Assembly: GCA_016716405.1 (NCBI GenBank)
Contig: JADJWK010000002.1
Span: 744,001 to 808,000 of the forward strand
Length of the DNA: 64,000 nucleotides
Direction of reading: 5' to 3'
Source: Candidatus Melainabacteria bacterium
GTDB lineage: Bacteria; Cyanobacteriota; Vampirovibrionia; Obscuribacterales; Obscuribacteraceae
Part shown: positions 8,552 through 17,172 of the stretch, piece after piece
How positions within the stretch are numbered: the first letter of the stretch is position 1
Layout: each line of letters starts with the position of its first letter
The notes under the pieces: model-generated
The model's database searches: none
Seen by the model: the letters and a program-made list of their open reading frames with translations, nothing else
Told to the model about the DNA's origin: nothing
Program-made: the position numbers and the translations under genes

Positions 8552-8962
8552 TCAGAGCTGTTTATCTTTGATTTTCTGTCTCTTCTTCTGCTTGCTGGTC
8601 GTGCGGGCGCGACTGTCGTTCTCCTGGCTCCGGTGGGCGCGCCAGGTGCCGCTCCAGCGGATCTGCCCGTGGGTGATCAGCCAGGTGCCGCTCATGCTCC
8701 TGCCGTCTTCGCTCATTGTGCCGACATAATGGATCGGGGCATGCTCGCCGGAGACATAGACTTTGGTGAAATTGATTGAAGGAAAGTGATAAGCACCAGA
8801 TACGGTCGCTTCGCCCAGTTCGTAGTCGTCATGAATGCGGCCGCTCAAGACGCCTTCTTCGACCTCGAGATGGGCGTCGAAGGCGCAGCCGGCATCGGGA
8901 TTGTGCCTGTATGTATAGAAGCCCCGCCATTTTCCCGAGGCATCCTGTGCCGCTCCGGTCAT
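8552..8962 (-). CDS. Small beta-rich hypothetical protein
   Basis: This encodes 136 residues. Start 8962 was chosen because GAGGAG lies just upstream and it falls directly after the aldehyde dehydrogenase stop (10-base gap); the longer frame would overlap that enzyme. The chain alternates strands with repeated Gly turns (GKWRGFYTYRHNP, LSGRIHDDYELG, MSGTWLITHGQIRWSGTW), which suggests a small beta-barrel or lipocalin-like fold, followed by a very basic tail ending SKQKKRQKIKDKQL. No family is recognised. It is likely co-transcribed with the dehydrogenase. Confidence 0.6.
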   Translation of the reverse strand: MTGAAQDASGKWRGFYTYRHNPDAGCAFDAHLEVEEGVLSGRIHDDYELGEATVSGAYHFPSINFTKVYVSGEHAPIHYVGTMSEDGRSMSGTWLITHGQIRWSGTWRAHRSQENDSRARTTSKQKKRQKIKDKQL

Positions 8963-8972
8963 CGCTCCTCTC

Positions 8973-10370
8973 TCACTGGACACCGGGAGATTTGAAAACC
9001 AGCATTTTCTCCCGGGACATCTCTCTGACTGAATAGGGGATTCCTCCGAGCCCCAGCCCGGAATCGTCCCTGCCTCCGAAAGGCATCCAGTCCACCCGGA
9101 ATGCCGTATGGTCGTTGACCATGACCGCGGTGGCATCGAGTCTCTGACCGGCATAGAGAGCGCGATCGAGATCTCGGGTGAAGACCGATGCCTGGAAGGC
9201 GAAGGGGAGGCTGTTGGCCTGATCGATGGCTTGATCTATGGAGTCGTATGAGTAGATACAGACCACCGGACCGAAGATCTCTTGAGTCGAGACATGGGTG
9301 TTGACGGCGGGATCGAGTATGACTGTGGGTTGGAAGCAATTGCTCTCGAGCCTCTCGCCGCCACCGGCTATGATGCCGCCGGTACGGGCAGCCTCAGCCA
9401 CCCAGCTCTCGATCCGGTCGACTTCCCGGGCGGCGATCAGGGGCCCGACATCGGTGGTCCGATCGGCCGGATCACCGACTTTTAGCTTGCCTGCCTGGGA
9501 GGCGATCAGTCCGGCGAGATGCTCGGCGTGAGCCCTGGGCGCGAATATCCTCTGTACCGAGACGCAGACCTGACCGGCGTGGTAGAAACCACCTTTCACC
9601 AGTAGTGGTATCATCGCATCGAAGTCGGCGGTCTCGTCGACCACTACCGGAGCGGCGCCTCCATGCTCGAGACCGCATCGTGTACCGGCGGCTATTCGGG
9701 AGCGCAAGTACCAGCCCACCCGGGCCGAGCCGATAAATGAGAGATAGCCTACCCGGGCGTCGGTGGCGAGGCGCTCCGCCAGTTCGTCCGAGCATACGAT
9801 GGCACGGCACCAGGCTTCCGGAAGACCGGCTTCATGAATGAGGCGCACCACCTCGAGACAGGAATTGGGCGTGGCCAGAGCCGGTTTGACGATGACCGGG
9901 CAGCCGGCGGCGATGGCGGTGACGGTCTGGTGAATGATCAGATTTACCGGATGGTTGAACGCCGAGATCGAGACCACCACGCCCGCCGGCTCGAAGAATG
10001 TAAAGGCCAGCCGCTCCGTGGAGGATCTGGTCAGTCCCATGGGCACCTGGGTTCCGGAGAGATTGCCCACAGCCTGTGCCGCCAGCTTGACACCCTGGAT
10101 TGCCCGATCTACCTCGATGGCGGTATCGACATAGGGCTTACCGCCCTCTTCCAGGGCGGTGAAGATCAGGGTGTCCTTGTTCTTTTCCATCAGGGCCGCC
10201 AGCCTCTCGAGAATCTCGATACGTCGATAGGGCGGCAGCCAGAGCGAGCGATTGTCGAAATGAGCCCAGGCTTCCGTCAGGGCTTCTTCCACCCGTGCTT
10301 CCGAAGCCAGCTCCAGTTCGCTTATCACTGCTCCGTCGAAGGGGGAGCGGACTTCGAGAATATCGGCCAT
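8973..10370 (-). CDS. NAD(P)-dependent aldehyde dehydrogenase
   Basis: This encodes 465 residues, the usual family length. Features in order: the NVNLIIHQTVTAIAAGCPVIVK-type cofactor region (the Lys in IVKPA), FIGSARVGWYL, the catalytic Glu in LEHGGAAP, the catalytic Cys in HAGQVCVSVQRI, and the C-terminal EIFGPVV and PFGGRDDSGLG motifs. The enzyme oxidises an aldehyde to its acid; the substrate is not identifiable. LEHGG replaces the more common LELGG, while the catalytic Glu is retained. GGAGG precedes the ATG. It is divergent from the small membrane gene at 10422. Confidence 0.92.
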   Translation of the reverse strand: MADILEVRSPFDGAVISELELASEARVEEALTEAWAHFDNRSLWLPPYRRIEILERLAALMEKNKDTLIFTALEEGGKPYVDTAIEVDRAIQGVKLAAQAVGNLSGTQVPMGLTRSSTERLAFTFFEPAGVVVSISAFNHPVNLIIHQTVTAIAAGCPVIVKPALATPNSCLEVVRLIHEAGLPEAWCRAIVCSDELAERLATDARVGYLSFIGSARVGWYLRSRIAAGTRCGLEHGGAAPVVVDETADFDAMIPLLVKGGFYHAGQVCVSVQRIFAPRAHAEHLAGLIASQAGKLKVGDPADRTTDVGPLIAAREVDRIESWVAEAARTGGIIAGGGERLESNCFQPTVILDPAVNTHVSTQEIFGPVVCIYSYDSIDQAIDQANSLPFAFQASVFTRDLDRALYAGQRLDATAVMVNDHTAFRVDWMPFGGRDDSGLGLGGIPYSVREMSREKMLVFKSPGVQ

Positions 10371-10421
10371 GGGAATCCTCCGTTGTATTATTTATAGACG
10401 ATTTTATCGGAGTCTGAGGAA

Positions 10422-10673
10422 ATGGAACTCGTCTATCAACTTCACGGCGTCGTGGACCTTCTCAGGATGCACCTGGGAACTCTGGTGGCGACCCTGGAGG
10501 CTTATCCCCGCATCACCGTGGCGGTGCTCACCGCTGCCTGCGCCTTCGGTCTGGTGCTGGCCGGCAATATTTTCAAGCTCTTCGGCAAAGTCATCTGGTT
10601 GCTGGGTGTGATCGTCTGCACGGCTATGCTGGTGGCGGCCCTGGCCTTCTCCTTCCTGACTTTTGTCCGATAA
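10422..10673 (+). CDS. Small two-helix membrane protein
   Basis: This encodes 83 residues with two hydrophobic helices (ITVAVLTAACAFGLVLAGNI and VIWLLGVIVCTAMLVAALAF) and a short loop containing FKLFGK. A weak TGAGGA ribosome site precedes the ATG. No family is recognised. Codon use and composition look like the neighbours. The opposite-strand dehydrogenase starts 52 bases away, so the two probably share a divergent promoter region. Confidence 0.5.
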   Translation: MELVYQLHGVVDLLRMHLGTLVATLEAYPRITVAVLTAACAFGLVLAGNIFKLFGKVIWLLGVIVCTAMLVAALAFSFLTFVR

Positions 10674-10702
10674 AGGCTGCCGATAAAGATTGCTCGGGAG
10701 CT

Positions 10703-10720
10703 GATACTACTCGTAGTGTC
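10703..10720. promoter_or_regulatory. Short inverted repeat in intergenic gap
   Basis: GATACTAC and GTAGTGTC flank a TC centre, giving an 18-base dyad with one G-T wobble, followed by AAAATTAAG. It lies 30 bases after the small membrane gene and about 105 bases before the kinase gene. It could be an operator or a weak terminator; the two-base centre favours a protein-binding site. Confidence 0.3.
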
Positions 10721-10826
10721 AAAATTAAGAAAATCTGAAACCGTTCCGCTGGTTGCTCGGGCCGGTTAGACGCGGCGAGTTTGTTGGAATATATGATCTG
10801 ATCTGTTTGATTTCAGACCCGAGAAC

Positions 10827-13481
10827 ATGCACTGGCCGACCCCGCAAGAGTATAACGAGGCCATCCAGACACCGCTCATCAGCTTCGGCGACAGCGACCT
10901 GAGAGAAGGTACTCTGGCCCTCACCGCCCTGGGAATTCCCCGGGCGATGACCGGCGCTTTCGCAAGCGTGTACAAGATCACCACCGCCACCGGCCACTGG
11001 GCCCTGCGCTGCTTCCTGAGCAACAGGCCGGACCAGAAGGAGCGCTATCGGAAAATCAGCGACTTCGTTCTCATGGACGAACTCGAAGCCACCGTGCCTT
11101 TCTACTATCTCGAGGAGGGTATAAAGGTGCACGGATCCTGGTACCCTCTTTTGAAGATGGAGTGGGTCTACGGAGACACACTCGATCTCTATATCCAGGA
11201 CAATTACCGCGATCGAGGCGCCATGGCGGATCTGCTGGCTCAGTTCGACGAGCTGGCCGGAGCGCTCGACGGTGCTGGTATCGCCCACGGTGATCTTCAG
11301 CATGGCAATATCATTATCTCCCGGGACGGACTTCGCCTGGTGGATTACGATGCTCTTTTCGTTCCGGAGCTTGCCGGAATGCTCAGCCTCGAGCTCGGGC
11401 ATCCGAACTATCAGCACCCCGAGCGCAATGAGTATCATTACGACACGATCGTGGACAATTTCTCCTGCTGGTTGATCCACTATTCCTTGCTGGCTCTTTC
11501 CATCGATCCGTCCCTGTTCGAGCAGTTCGACGGCGGTGACGATTGCATACTTTTCCGGCGAACAGACCTCCGGGCACCGGAGTCCTCCAGGCTATTCAAG
11601 ACTTTGTTCGAGCACCGGAGCGATGAGATCGCCGAAGGGGCCGCGCTTCTCATGCGAATGCTCTGGGCGCGCCCGAGCGAGATCCCCGAGTTGCATGCCG
11701 ACCGGCAGGAGCTGGACTTCCTGCCGACAGTGAAGCCCGAAAGCGGCGAGGAAGCCGAGAAGGCGAGGAAAGCCAGAGCGCTCTATCATCAGCCTTCCGA
11801 GGGAGGCAATGATGTCTTTCTCGGCACTCGCTTCGAGAAGGACGGTGCGGTGTCCGAGACCGTAGACCGCGAGGCGCCTTCGTCCAGATCGCCATCGTCT
11901 CTGAGGAAGGGAATGAGCCGGGTTAAGAACCGTGCCGCCAGCATGGTCGATACTTTTCACGGTACTCTCAGCCCCTATTCCTGGTTCAGCCAGCGTCTGC
12001 GCAAAGCCGACAGGCTGTTCCACCAGGGGGACTATGACGGAGCCTCCGCCGCCTATCTGACTCTTTTCAAACGGACCGAGAAAGGCAAGCTCAAAGAGAA
12101 TCGATTCGCTCTCTTGATCAATATGGGTTTCTCTTTCGCCATGCAGGGCAATCTCTCCCTTGCCCAGAACTACTTCTTCCTGGCTGGAAAAGAGCCAGGC
12201 ATAGGCGCGCGCAAAGAGGCTCAGGCTGTTTTCCTGCTCAGTGTCGTCCGCTATCTCAAGGAGGAGGAGGAGGAAGCTTACAAGCTCTTTCGGAGCAACG
12301 ACTATTTGAAGGACAAGCTCACCGATCTGTTGAGTATAGAAGGTCCCATGAGCCCCTTCATACGGAGGCCGGAGGTCTTCTTGATGCTCTGCCGCTTTCT
12401 TGATCGTCTCGAGAAAGAGTCGCTTTTCGACAGTTCGTCCCGGCTCGAGATCTGGCTCTCGGTGGCATTTCTCTACTGGACCATCAAGGACAGGACCTCG
12501 GTGGACCTGGACAAGCGCGCCGTTCGTGTCTATATAGAAGCCTGCAACTTCTACTTCGAGAAGGACGAGCACCGCCGAGCCTGGGATTGTTTCCACCGGT
12601 CCCTGGACATATGCGCTCTGATCCAGGCCAAAGAGCATACCGAAGACGAGCCGGACAGCAAGAGCCTGACCGGGCTTTTCAGCGCTGCCGGGATCGACCT
12701 GGCCGATTCGTCCATGTCCACCGATTCTCTCCTTTTCCTTCAAATGCGCTGGCAGCTGGAGCAGGTGGAGAACGGCGATGGTCTCAAAGACCTGCTTGCT
12801 CGCCTGGAGGCGAACGACAGCCGGTTCATCTTGACCTGTCTCGAGACCTGCTTCTCCGATGACACCTTCTCGACAAGGTTCGAGCCTGTAGACCTGATGC
12901 GCTGGGCGCACCAGAACTGCTACAACAAGACTCTCGTGAGTCTCAAGTCCCTGGTGCTCAAATATGGCAGCCTCGGTTCGATCATCGAATATTTCGACTA
13001 TCTCTACGAGCGTGACGAAGAGCTCGAGGCCGGAGAGTTTTCCCTCGCTGTTCTGGGAGTCCGGGATCGGAATTTCGTCAGGAAGCTCCTGCTCATGGCC
13101 TTTTCCTGTGGCTATGTCAGTCTTGCCGGTCTGATCGCCTGCCAGTTCGTGGAGAACGCCAGCGAGAGCGAAGGCAACGAGCTCCTCACGACTCTTCTCG
13201 AAACCGGGGCTTCCGAGGTGATCAGCTGGGTCATCTACAGTCTGGCCCGCAAGAGGGATCTTGATGCGGTAAGAAGAGTCGGCAGTTTCATGAACGCCGT
13301 TACACAGATGACCACGATCATGAGCCCCTTCGATCAGATTTATGCCGATGAGTATTTCATGACCGTCACCCACCTGGCCCGTCAGGGTGGTCCCTGCCTC
13401 GCCAGTCGCTACGAGTGGGATATGGCCTTGCGGAACATCCTCAGAGAGCGGTTCGGCGACAGGGCTTATGTGCCGGTTTGA
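10827..13481 (+). CDS. YegI-like protein kinase with TPR-like C-terminal region
   Basis: This encodes 884 residues. The N-terminal ~280 residues match the YegI/TerY-P-associated kinase type: WALRCF with NRPDQKERY, LLKMEWVYGDTLD, catalytic loop HGDLQHGN, LVDYDALFVPEL, then ELGHPNYQHPERN. HGD and DYD replace HRD and DFG, which is normal for this type as I recall it. The Lys of the ATP site is Arg here (ALRCF). A basic linker and about 500 residues of helical repeats follow, including TPR-like ADRLFHQGDYDGASAAYLTL. No membrane helix is seen. Kinases of this type usually sit beside PP2C and VWA genes; neither is present here. Confidence 0.85.
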   Translation: MHWPTPQEYNEAIQTPLISFGDSDLREGTLALTALGIPRAMTGAFASVYKITTATGHWALRCFLSNRPDQKERYRKISDFVLMDELEATVPFYYLEEGIKVHGSWYPLLKMEWVYGDTLDLYIQDNYRDRGAMADLLAQFDELAGALDGAGIAHGDLQHGNIIISRDGLRLVDYDALFVPELAGMLSLELGHPNYQHPERNEYHYDTIVDNFSCWLIHYSLLALSIDPSLFEQFDGGDDCILFRRTDLRAPESSRLFKTLFEHRSDEIAEGAALLMRMLWARPSEIPELHADRQELDFLPTVKPESGEEAEKARKARALYHQPSEGGNDVFLGTRFEKDGAVSETVDREAPSSRSPSSLRKGMSRVKNRAASMVDTFHGTLSPYSWFSQRLRKADRLFHQGDYDGASAAYLTLFKRTEKGKLKENRFALLINMGFSFAMQGNLSLAQNYFFLAGKEPGIGARKEAQAVFLLSVVRYLKEEEEEAYKLFRSNDYLKDKLTDLLSIEGPMSPFIRRPEVFLMLCRFLDRLEKESLFDSSSRLEIWLSVAFLYWTIKDRTSVDLDKRAVRVYIEACNFYFEKDEHRRAWDCFHRSLDICALIQAKEHTEDEPDSKSLTGLFSAAGIDLADSSMSTDSLLFLQMRWQLEQVENGDGLKDLLARLEANDSRFILTCLETCFSDDTFSTRFEPVDLMRWAHQNCYNKTLVSLKSLVLKYGSLGSIIEYFDYLYERDEELEAGEFSLAVLGVRDRNFVRKLLLMAFSCGYVSLAGLIACQFVENASESEGNELLTTLLETGASEVISWVIYSLARKRDLDAVRRVGSFMNAVTQMTTIMSPFDQIYADEYFMTVTHLARQGGPCLASRYEWDMALRNILRERFGDRAYVPV

Positions 13482-13503
13482 GACGAACCGCCCGGAGTAT
13501 TCG

Positions 13504-13836
13504 ATGAGCAAGCTCGACTGGAAAATGCTCAGGCCTCATCGACCGCTTTTGATAGCGGCGCTGGCTGCGGCTCTCCTGGGCTGGATAATCTTCTCCTACA
13601 TATACAACAACCAGCCCGGTTGCCCGCAGTGCGGAAATGCCGATGAGGTCGTCTATACCTACAAGAGTTACGAGCGGGCGCCGAAAGAGACATTCTCTCT
13701 GGAGAGATTCGGCCCCATCGGAATCTGCCGTCATACAGGAGGCTTCGCAGGGGCATTCGAGCCGCATTTCTGCTGGTATTGCTACCGGTGCCAGAAACGG
13801 ATCATCAAGCCGCCCAACTGGCGGCAGAAAGGCTGA
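13504..13836 (+). CDS. Small membrane-anchored zinc-binding protein
   Basis: This encodes 110 residues from ATG 13504, 22 bases after the kinase stop. One membrane helix (LLIAALAAALLGWIIFSYIY) is followed by a cytosolic or periplasmic domain with Cys pairs: CPQC, then C-R-H, then CWYCYRC. This pattern suggests a two-part zinc site. An upstream in-frame ATG at 13387 would overlap the kinase gene and is not preferred. Function is unknown; its position suggests co-transcription with the kinase. Confidence 0.6.
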   Translation: MSKLDWKMLRPHRPLLIAALAAALLGWIIFSYIYNNQPGCPQCGNADEVVYTYKSYERAPKETFSLERFGPIGICRHTGGFAGAFEPHFCWYCYRCQKRIIKPPNWRQKG

Positions 13837-13842
13837 CGAGAT

Positions 13843-14880
13843 CTACATAGTCGCCATTTCGAGGTTGTCGAAGCTGCGGCGCGAGAATTTGATGTATTCG
13901 ATTTTGCGCTCCAGGGCGCCCACTATGGCCTGGCAGAAATTCGGTCCTTCGAAGCTCCGGGCCAGATCAAGACCGCCGGCGGTGAAAACATTGATCTCCA
14001 TGAGCTTGTTGCCGACTATATCGAGCCTGGCAAAAAAGATTCCGTCCCGGATCAGTTTCGGTCGAACCACTTCGGCAATCTCGAGTATCTCGTCTGTGAG
14101 CTCGGCCCTTTCGAAGGAGGCGGTGGGCGGCATCCCGTGCTCGGCGGCGATGATCCGGCGGAAAGCGGCGTATTTGCCTTTGAAGCGCAGGGGCTGGCCG
14201 TTCACCAGAAATAGCCTGGTGTCCCCTTTGCTGGCTTCCTCGATATATTCCTGGGCGACGATATAACCACCATCGCTGAGGACGTCGATGATCTGATTGA
14301 GGTTCGATGTCTCGGTGCTTCTCACCTTGAAGATTCCTTTCCCGCCGAAACCCTGGAGGGGCTTGAGGATGATGAAGCCTTTCCGTTTGCTGGCGAAGGC
14401 TTTGATGTGCTCGCGATTGCGGGTGATGATCGTTTTCGGTCGCACGTTCTGGGGGAAGAGCTGGAAATAGAGTTTGTTTCGAGCGTGGGAAAGACCGTTG
14501 GGATCGTTTAGCACCAGGACGCCGTTGCGCATGGCGGCCCTCCCGAAATCGATCCCGACCCGGCGCGCCCAGTGCCTGCTTTCGGGCTCACGGGCAGGAT
14601 CGAAGCGGAGGAAGAGAACGTCGAGATCGTCAAGAGTGATCTCCTCTACGCGAGCCTGCTTGCTTTTCAGATCTTTCAGATAAGCCTCGCTCGATTTGTA
14701 CTTCTTCTTAGGCACGTGCCTGGCGACGGCTTTCACCTTGTCGTCTTCGTCGTAGATGAGATCGTCCACCCCCATCACCCAGGCTTCGTGATCCCGGCCG
14801 ATGGCAGCCAGGGCCAGACCATTCGTGGTGTAGTGCGAAAGCTCTTTCTGAACGTCGTTGACGAAAAACCCGATTCTCAT
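13843..14880 (-). CDS. gshB: Glutathione synthetase-type ATP-grasp ligase
   Basis: This encodes 345 residues, close to the 315-330 of GshB. The N-terminal domain (MRIGFFVNDVQKEL) and the ATP-grasp core (FIILKPLQGFGGKGIF, VAQEYIEE, GDTRLFLVNGQPL, and the metal-binding MEINVFTAGGL) match prokaryotic glutathione synthetase, which joins gamma-glutamylcysteine to glycine. DINVTSPTGL-like elements of E. coli GshB are modified to EINVFTAGGL. No gshA is in the window, so a related peptide ligase cannot be excluded. It converges with the zinc-binding gene, leaving six bases between. Confidence 0.85.
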   Translation of the reverse strand: MRIGFFVNDVQKELSHYTTNGLALAAIGRDHEAWVMGVDDLIYDEDDKVKAVARHVPKKKYKSSEAYLKDLKSKQARVEEITLDDLDVLFLRFDPAREPESRHWARRVGIDFGRAAMRNGVLVLNDPNGLSHARNKLYFQLFPQNVRPKTIITRNREHIKAFASKRKGFIILKPLQGFGGKGIFKVRSTETSNLNQIIDVLSDGGYIVAQEYIEEASKGDTRLFLVNGQPLRFKGKYAAFRRIIAAEHGMPPTASFERAELTDEILEIAEVVRPKLIRDGIFFARLDIVGNKLMEINVFTAGGLDLARSFEGPNFCQAIVGALERKIEYIKFSRRSFDNLEMATM

Positions 14881-14956
14881 CTCATCTCGGTCTTGAACAG
14901 GGAACCTGAGTCTGACACATTATGCCGCCGATTTGAAGCAGGTTTATACTTACGGC

Positions 14957-15709
14957 ATGGACTTTCCTCTTGGCGATGAGCTGAAGACGAGCATGGTCGC
15001 TACGGGCGTCTGGCATGAAGGCGCTCCTCTGCCCATGGAGCGTCTGGCCCGGGTGCCTGTGACCTATGTCGATTTCGACGGGGGGCTGAACGAGAACGGC
15101 GAGATTATTGTCATGGATGTCATCGCCGAAGCCGTGGCTGCTCTATTCGAGAGACTGAGAATCATGGAGTTCCCGCTGGCCTCCGTGCGGGGTCTGCATC
15201 ATTATGGTGGCAGCGACGATGATTCCATGGCTGATAACAATTCCTCCTCTTTCAATTGCAGGCTTGTGGAAGGCAGCTCCTCTTTCTCGCTACACGCTTA
15301 TGGTCTGGCCATCGATATCAATCCGCTCAATAACCCCTACGTGGTTTTCGACGAGCCGGAAGGCAAGGCGACTATCTTCCCTCCGGCCGGCTGGCGATTC
15401 ATGAACCGGCGTCTGCAGCGCCCGGGAATGGTAGAGAAGATTGCGCCGGTCTTTGCCGAACTCGGATTCCCGATCTGGGGAGGCGACTGGACCACCCCTA
15501 TCGACTATCATCATTTTCAAGTTCCCCGGGGCCTGGCGGAGCTCCTGGCCCTCTCGGGCCCCGCCGAGGGGCGCCGGCTCTTCGCTCTGGCTCGTTGCCT
15601 GGGCGGTCTCAAGCGCATGCCCTCAGGCGAGTCTTTGCAGGCTTGCCTGACCGCCTGCGACGGCGACTGCTATGCTCTATTAGAGACGAATGCAAAGAAC
15701 TGGTGCTGA
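14957..15709 (+). CDS. M15-family metallopeptidase-like protein
   Basis: This encodes 250 residues from ATG 14957. The zinc site is visible: the His and Asp of SLHAYGLAIDINPLNNP, and the second His in WGGDWTTPIDYHHFQ. This is the D-alanyl-D-alanine carboxypeptidase/endolysin (VanY-like) arrangement, which trims peptidoglycan stem peptides. No signal peptide is visible, so an export route is unclear. A TATACT box at about 14947-14952 is close to the start. Its TGA stop abuts the stop of the convergent desaturase with no base between. Confidence 0.8.
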   Translation: MDFPLGDELKTSMVATGVWHEGAPLPMERLARVPVTYVDFDGGLNENGEIIVMDVIAEAVAALFERLRIMEFPLASVRGLHHYGGSDDDSMADNNSSSFNCRLVEGSSSFSLHAYGLAIDINPLNNPYVVFDEPEGKATIFPPAGWRFMNRRLQRPGMVEKIAPVFAELGFPIWGGDWTTPIDYHHFQVPRGLAELLALSGPAEGRRLFALARCLGGLKRMPSGESLQACLTACDGDCYALLETNAKNWC

Positions 15710-16561
15710 TCAGGCTTCCGAGCGAGCCAGCGCTTTCAGCTTGCGTCTGCGCAGGACTTTGTGGCGCCGGTGGGCGAAGCTCGAAGCAGCCAGGCTGGCG
15801 ACTCTGATGGGCCGCTTCTCTTTCATCTTGGGACCGGGATTGAACCAGCCTATCAGTCCGATTGCTTTCAGGATGCGAATGGTCATGAAAGAGACATCGA
15901 TCTCGTGCAGTCTCATGCCGTTGCGGGCGGCGCCCGGGTAGGCGTGGTGGTTGTTGTGCCAGCCTTCGCCCAGGGCGAGGATGCCGACCCACCAGACATT
16001 GACTCCATCGTCTTCGGTGGCGAAGTTCTTATAGCCCAGACGCGGAATATGACAGACGACATTGAGCATCAGCGGCACGCCGAAGATGGCCAGGGAGCCG
16101 ATGGCATTGGCCAGGGCCACTTGCCATCCGAAGAGCGCCCAGAGGACCAGACGAAACGCTATGCAGATCCCCAGGCAGAGGAAATTCATGGCGGTGATAT
16201 TGCCGTTCTGGTCCAGGAATCTGTAGAACGGGTCGTTATACATGTCCTTGCACTGTACGGACGGTATCACATGGTCCGGATACTTCTTTTTCATCAACCA
16301 GCCGACGCTGGCATTGAAGAGACCGTACTTGGGCGAATGCGGATCGAGCTCGGTGTCCACGAAGCGGTGATGAGCACGGTGCATGGCAGCCCACCACATG
16401 GGAGAGCCCTGAAGACCCAGATAGGCGAGGGTCACGAAAAAGTACTCCACCGGTTTGGGGCAGGTGAAAGAACGGTGCGAAAGAAGACGGTGATAGCCGA
16501 TGGTCATGCCCAGACCATGGATAACGTAGGACACCAGCAAAATTGCGAGGAACTCGATCAC
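15710..16561 (-). CDS. Acyl-lipid/acyl-CoA delta-9 desaturase
   Basis: This encodes 283 residues. The three histidine boxes of membrane di-iron desaturases are present: HRLLSHRSF, HRAHHRFVDT and EGWHNNHHAYP. Four membrane helices frame them. The type matches DesC/Ole1-like enzymes, which put the first double bond into saturated acyl chains in the inner membrane. The C-terminal 25 residues are unusually basic (HRRHKVLRRRKLK). AAGGAG lies upstream of the ATG. A promoter-like element at 16598-16623 is shared with another minus-strand gene in this window. Confidence 0.93.
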   Translation of the reverse strand: MIEFLAILLVSYVIHGLGMTIGYHRLLSHRSFTCPKPVEYFFVTLAYLGLQGSPMWWAAMHRAHHRFVDTELDPHSPKYGLFNASVGWLMKKKYPDHVIPSVQCKDMYNDPFYRFLDQNGNITAMNFLCLGICIAFRLVLWALFGWQVALANAIGSLAIFGVPLMLNVVCHIPRLGYKNFATEDDGVNVWWVGILALGEGWHNNHHAYPGAARNGMRLHEIDVSFMTIRILKAIGLIGWFNPGPKMKEKRPIRVASLAASSFAHRRHKVLRRRKLKALARSEA

Positions 16562-16597
16562 GCGTGTGCTCCTTCAATTGGACCGCTTGCCAGTATC

Positions 16598-16623
16598 GCA
16601 TGTTTTGGGCAGGATTGAACCGG
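16598..16623 (-). promoter_or_regulatory. Promoter-like box shared with 32324-32350
   Basis: Read on the minus strand the box is CCGGTTCAATCCTGCC followed by an A-rich gap and ACATGC. TTCAAT could be a -35 element, with GATACT 16 bases later as the -10. It lies 38-62 bases before the desaturase start. The same 16-base core and ACATGC tail occur upstream of the TPR-PDZ gene at 32311. Confidence 0.4.
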
Positions 16624-16776
16624 GACATTGATGTAAAGGGCTCAGATCTTTAAGGCTCGACATTACTTCATCGGGTAGTCGAGTGCAGAGAAGCGAGTTC
16701 CAGCCGATAGACCGCTCGCGGTCCGACAACCTTAAATGATTGTCAGCCTGATACAAATCTGTAAATACAGGCAGGT

Positions 16777-16794
16777 GGGCACTTTCGGGTGCCC
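16777..16794. other. Hairpin GGGCAC/GTGCCC
   Basis: Six perfect GC-rich pairs close a TTTCGG loop, extendable past one mismatch. TCCCCGGTTTTT follows on the plus strand. It may be a second terminator, or part of an RNA structure with the neighbouring hairpin. Confidence 0.4.
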
Positions 16795-16845
16795 TCCCCG
16801 GTTTTTGCTGTCACGTCTATAAAAGATAAATCAGCACAAGAAACG

Positions 16846-16876
16846 GACAGGCGGGCACTGAAAGTACCCGCCTGTC
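16846..16876 (-). terminator. Rho-independent-like terminator of the RRM gene
   Basis: GACAGGCGGG pairs with CCCGCCTGTC; after one mismatch two more pairs close the loop. On the minus strand it lies about 35 bases after the RRM gene stop and is followed by GTTTCTTG. On the plus strand GTTTTG follows, so it could work in both directions. Confidence 0.6.
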
Positions 16877-16911
16877 TGTTTTGTCTGAATTTTTTCGTCT
16901 GAACGGACCGA

Positions 16912-17172
16912 TTACCAGTTACCGGTTCTCGGTCTCGAGGCATTCACGACAATCTTTCTGCCATCCACGGTATTGCCGTTGAATTGCTCGATGGCGGCTT
17001 CCGCCTGCTCGGCATTCTCCATCTCCACGAAGGCGAAACCGCGTTTTCGGCCGGTTTCTCTATCGATGGGCATGGCTACGGATTTGACGTTTCCGGACTG
17101 GGAGAAGAGTTTCTCCACGTCGGTCTCGTCGATACTGAATGGGAGATTCCCTACATATAGTCTTGTATTCAT
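16912..17172 (-). CDS. Single-RRM RNA-binding protein
   Basis: This encodes 86 residues forming one RNA recognition motif. RNP2 is LYVGNL (residues 5-10) and RNP1 is RGFAFVEM (about 44-51). There is a short basic tail (NASRPRTGNW) with no Gly-rich domain. Such proteins are typical of cyanobacteria and relatives, where several are induced by cold and bind U-rich RNA. A GAGTGAG ribosome site precedes the ATG. A strong hairpin terminator follows. Confidence 0.92.
   Translation of the reverse strand: MNTRLYVGNLPFSIDETDVEKLFSQSGNVKSVAMPIDRETGRKRGFAFVEMENAEQAEAAIEQFNGNTVDGRKIVVNASRPRTGNW

Larger units (their letters stand above)
16562..16911. other. 350-base intergenic region with promoter-like box and two hairpins
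   Basis: No credible gene is found here. The left part should hold the desaturase promoter, including the shared motif at 16598-16623. The right part holds two GC-rich hairpins, 16777-16794 and 16846-16876, whose arms share the sequences GGGCACT and GAAAGT/ACTTTC. A separate AT-rich stretch (TATAAAAGATAAATCAGC) sits between the hairpins. Confidence 0.6.

Noticed and set aside
11592..13511. Long minus-strand reading frame of 639 residues
   Set aside because: It is antisense to the kinase gene, lacks any domain I recognise, and arises because GC-rich codon use leaves few stops on the other strand.
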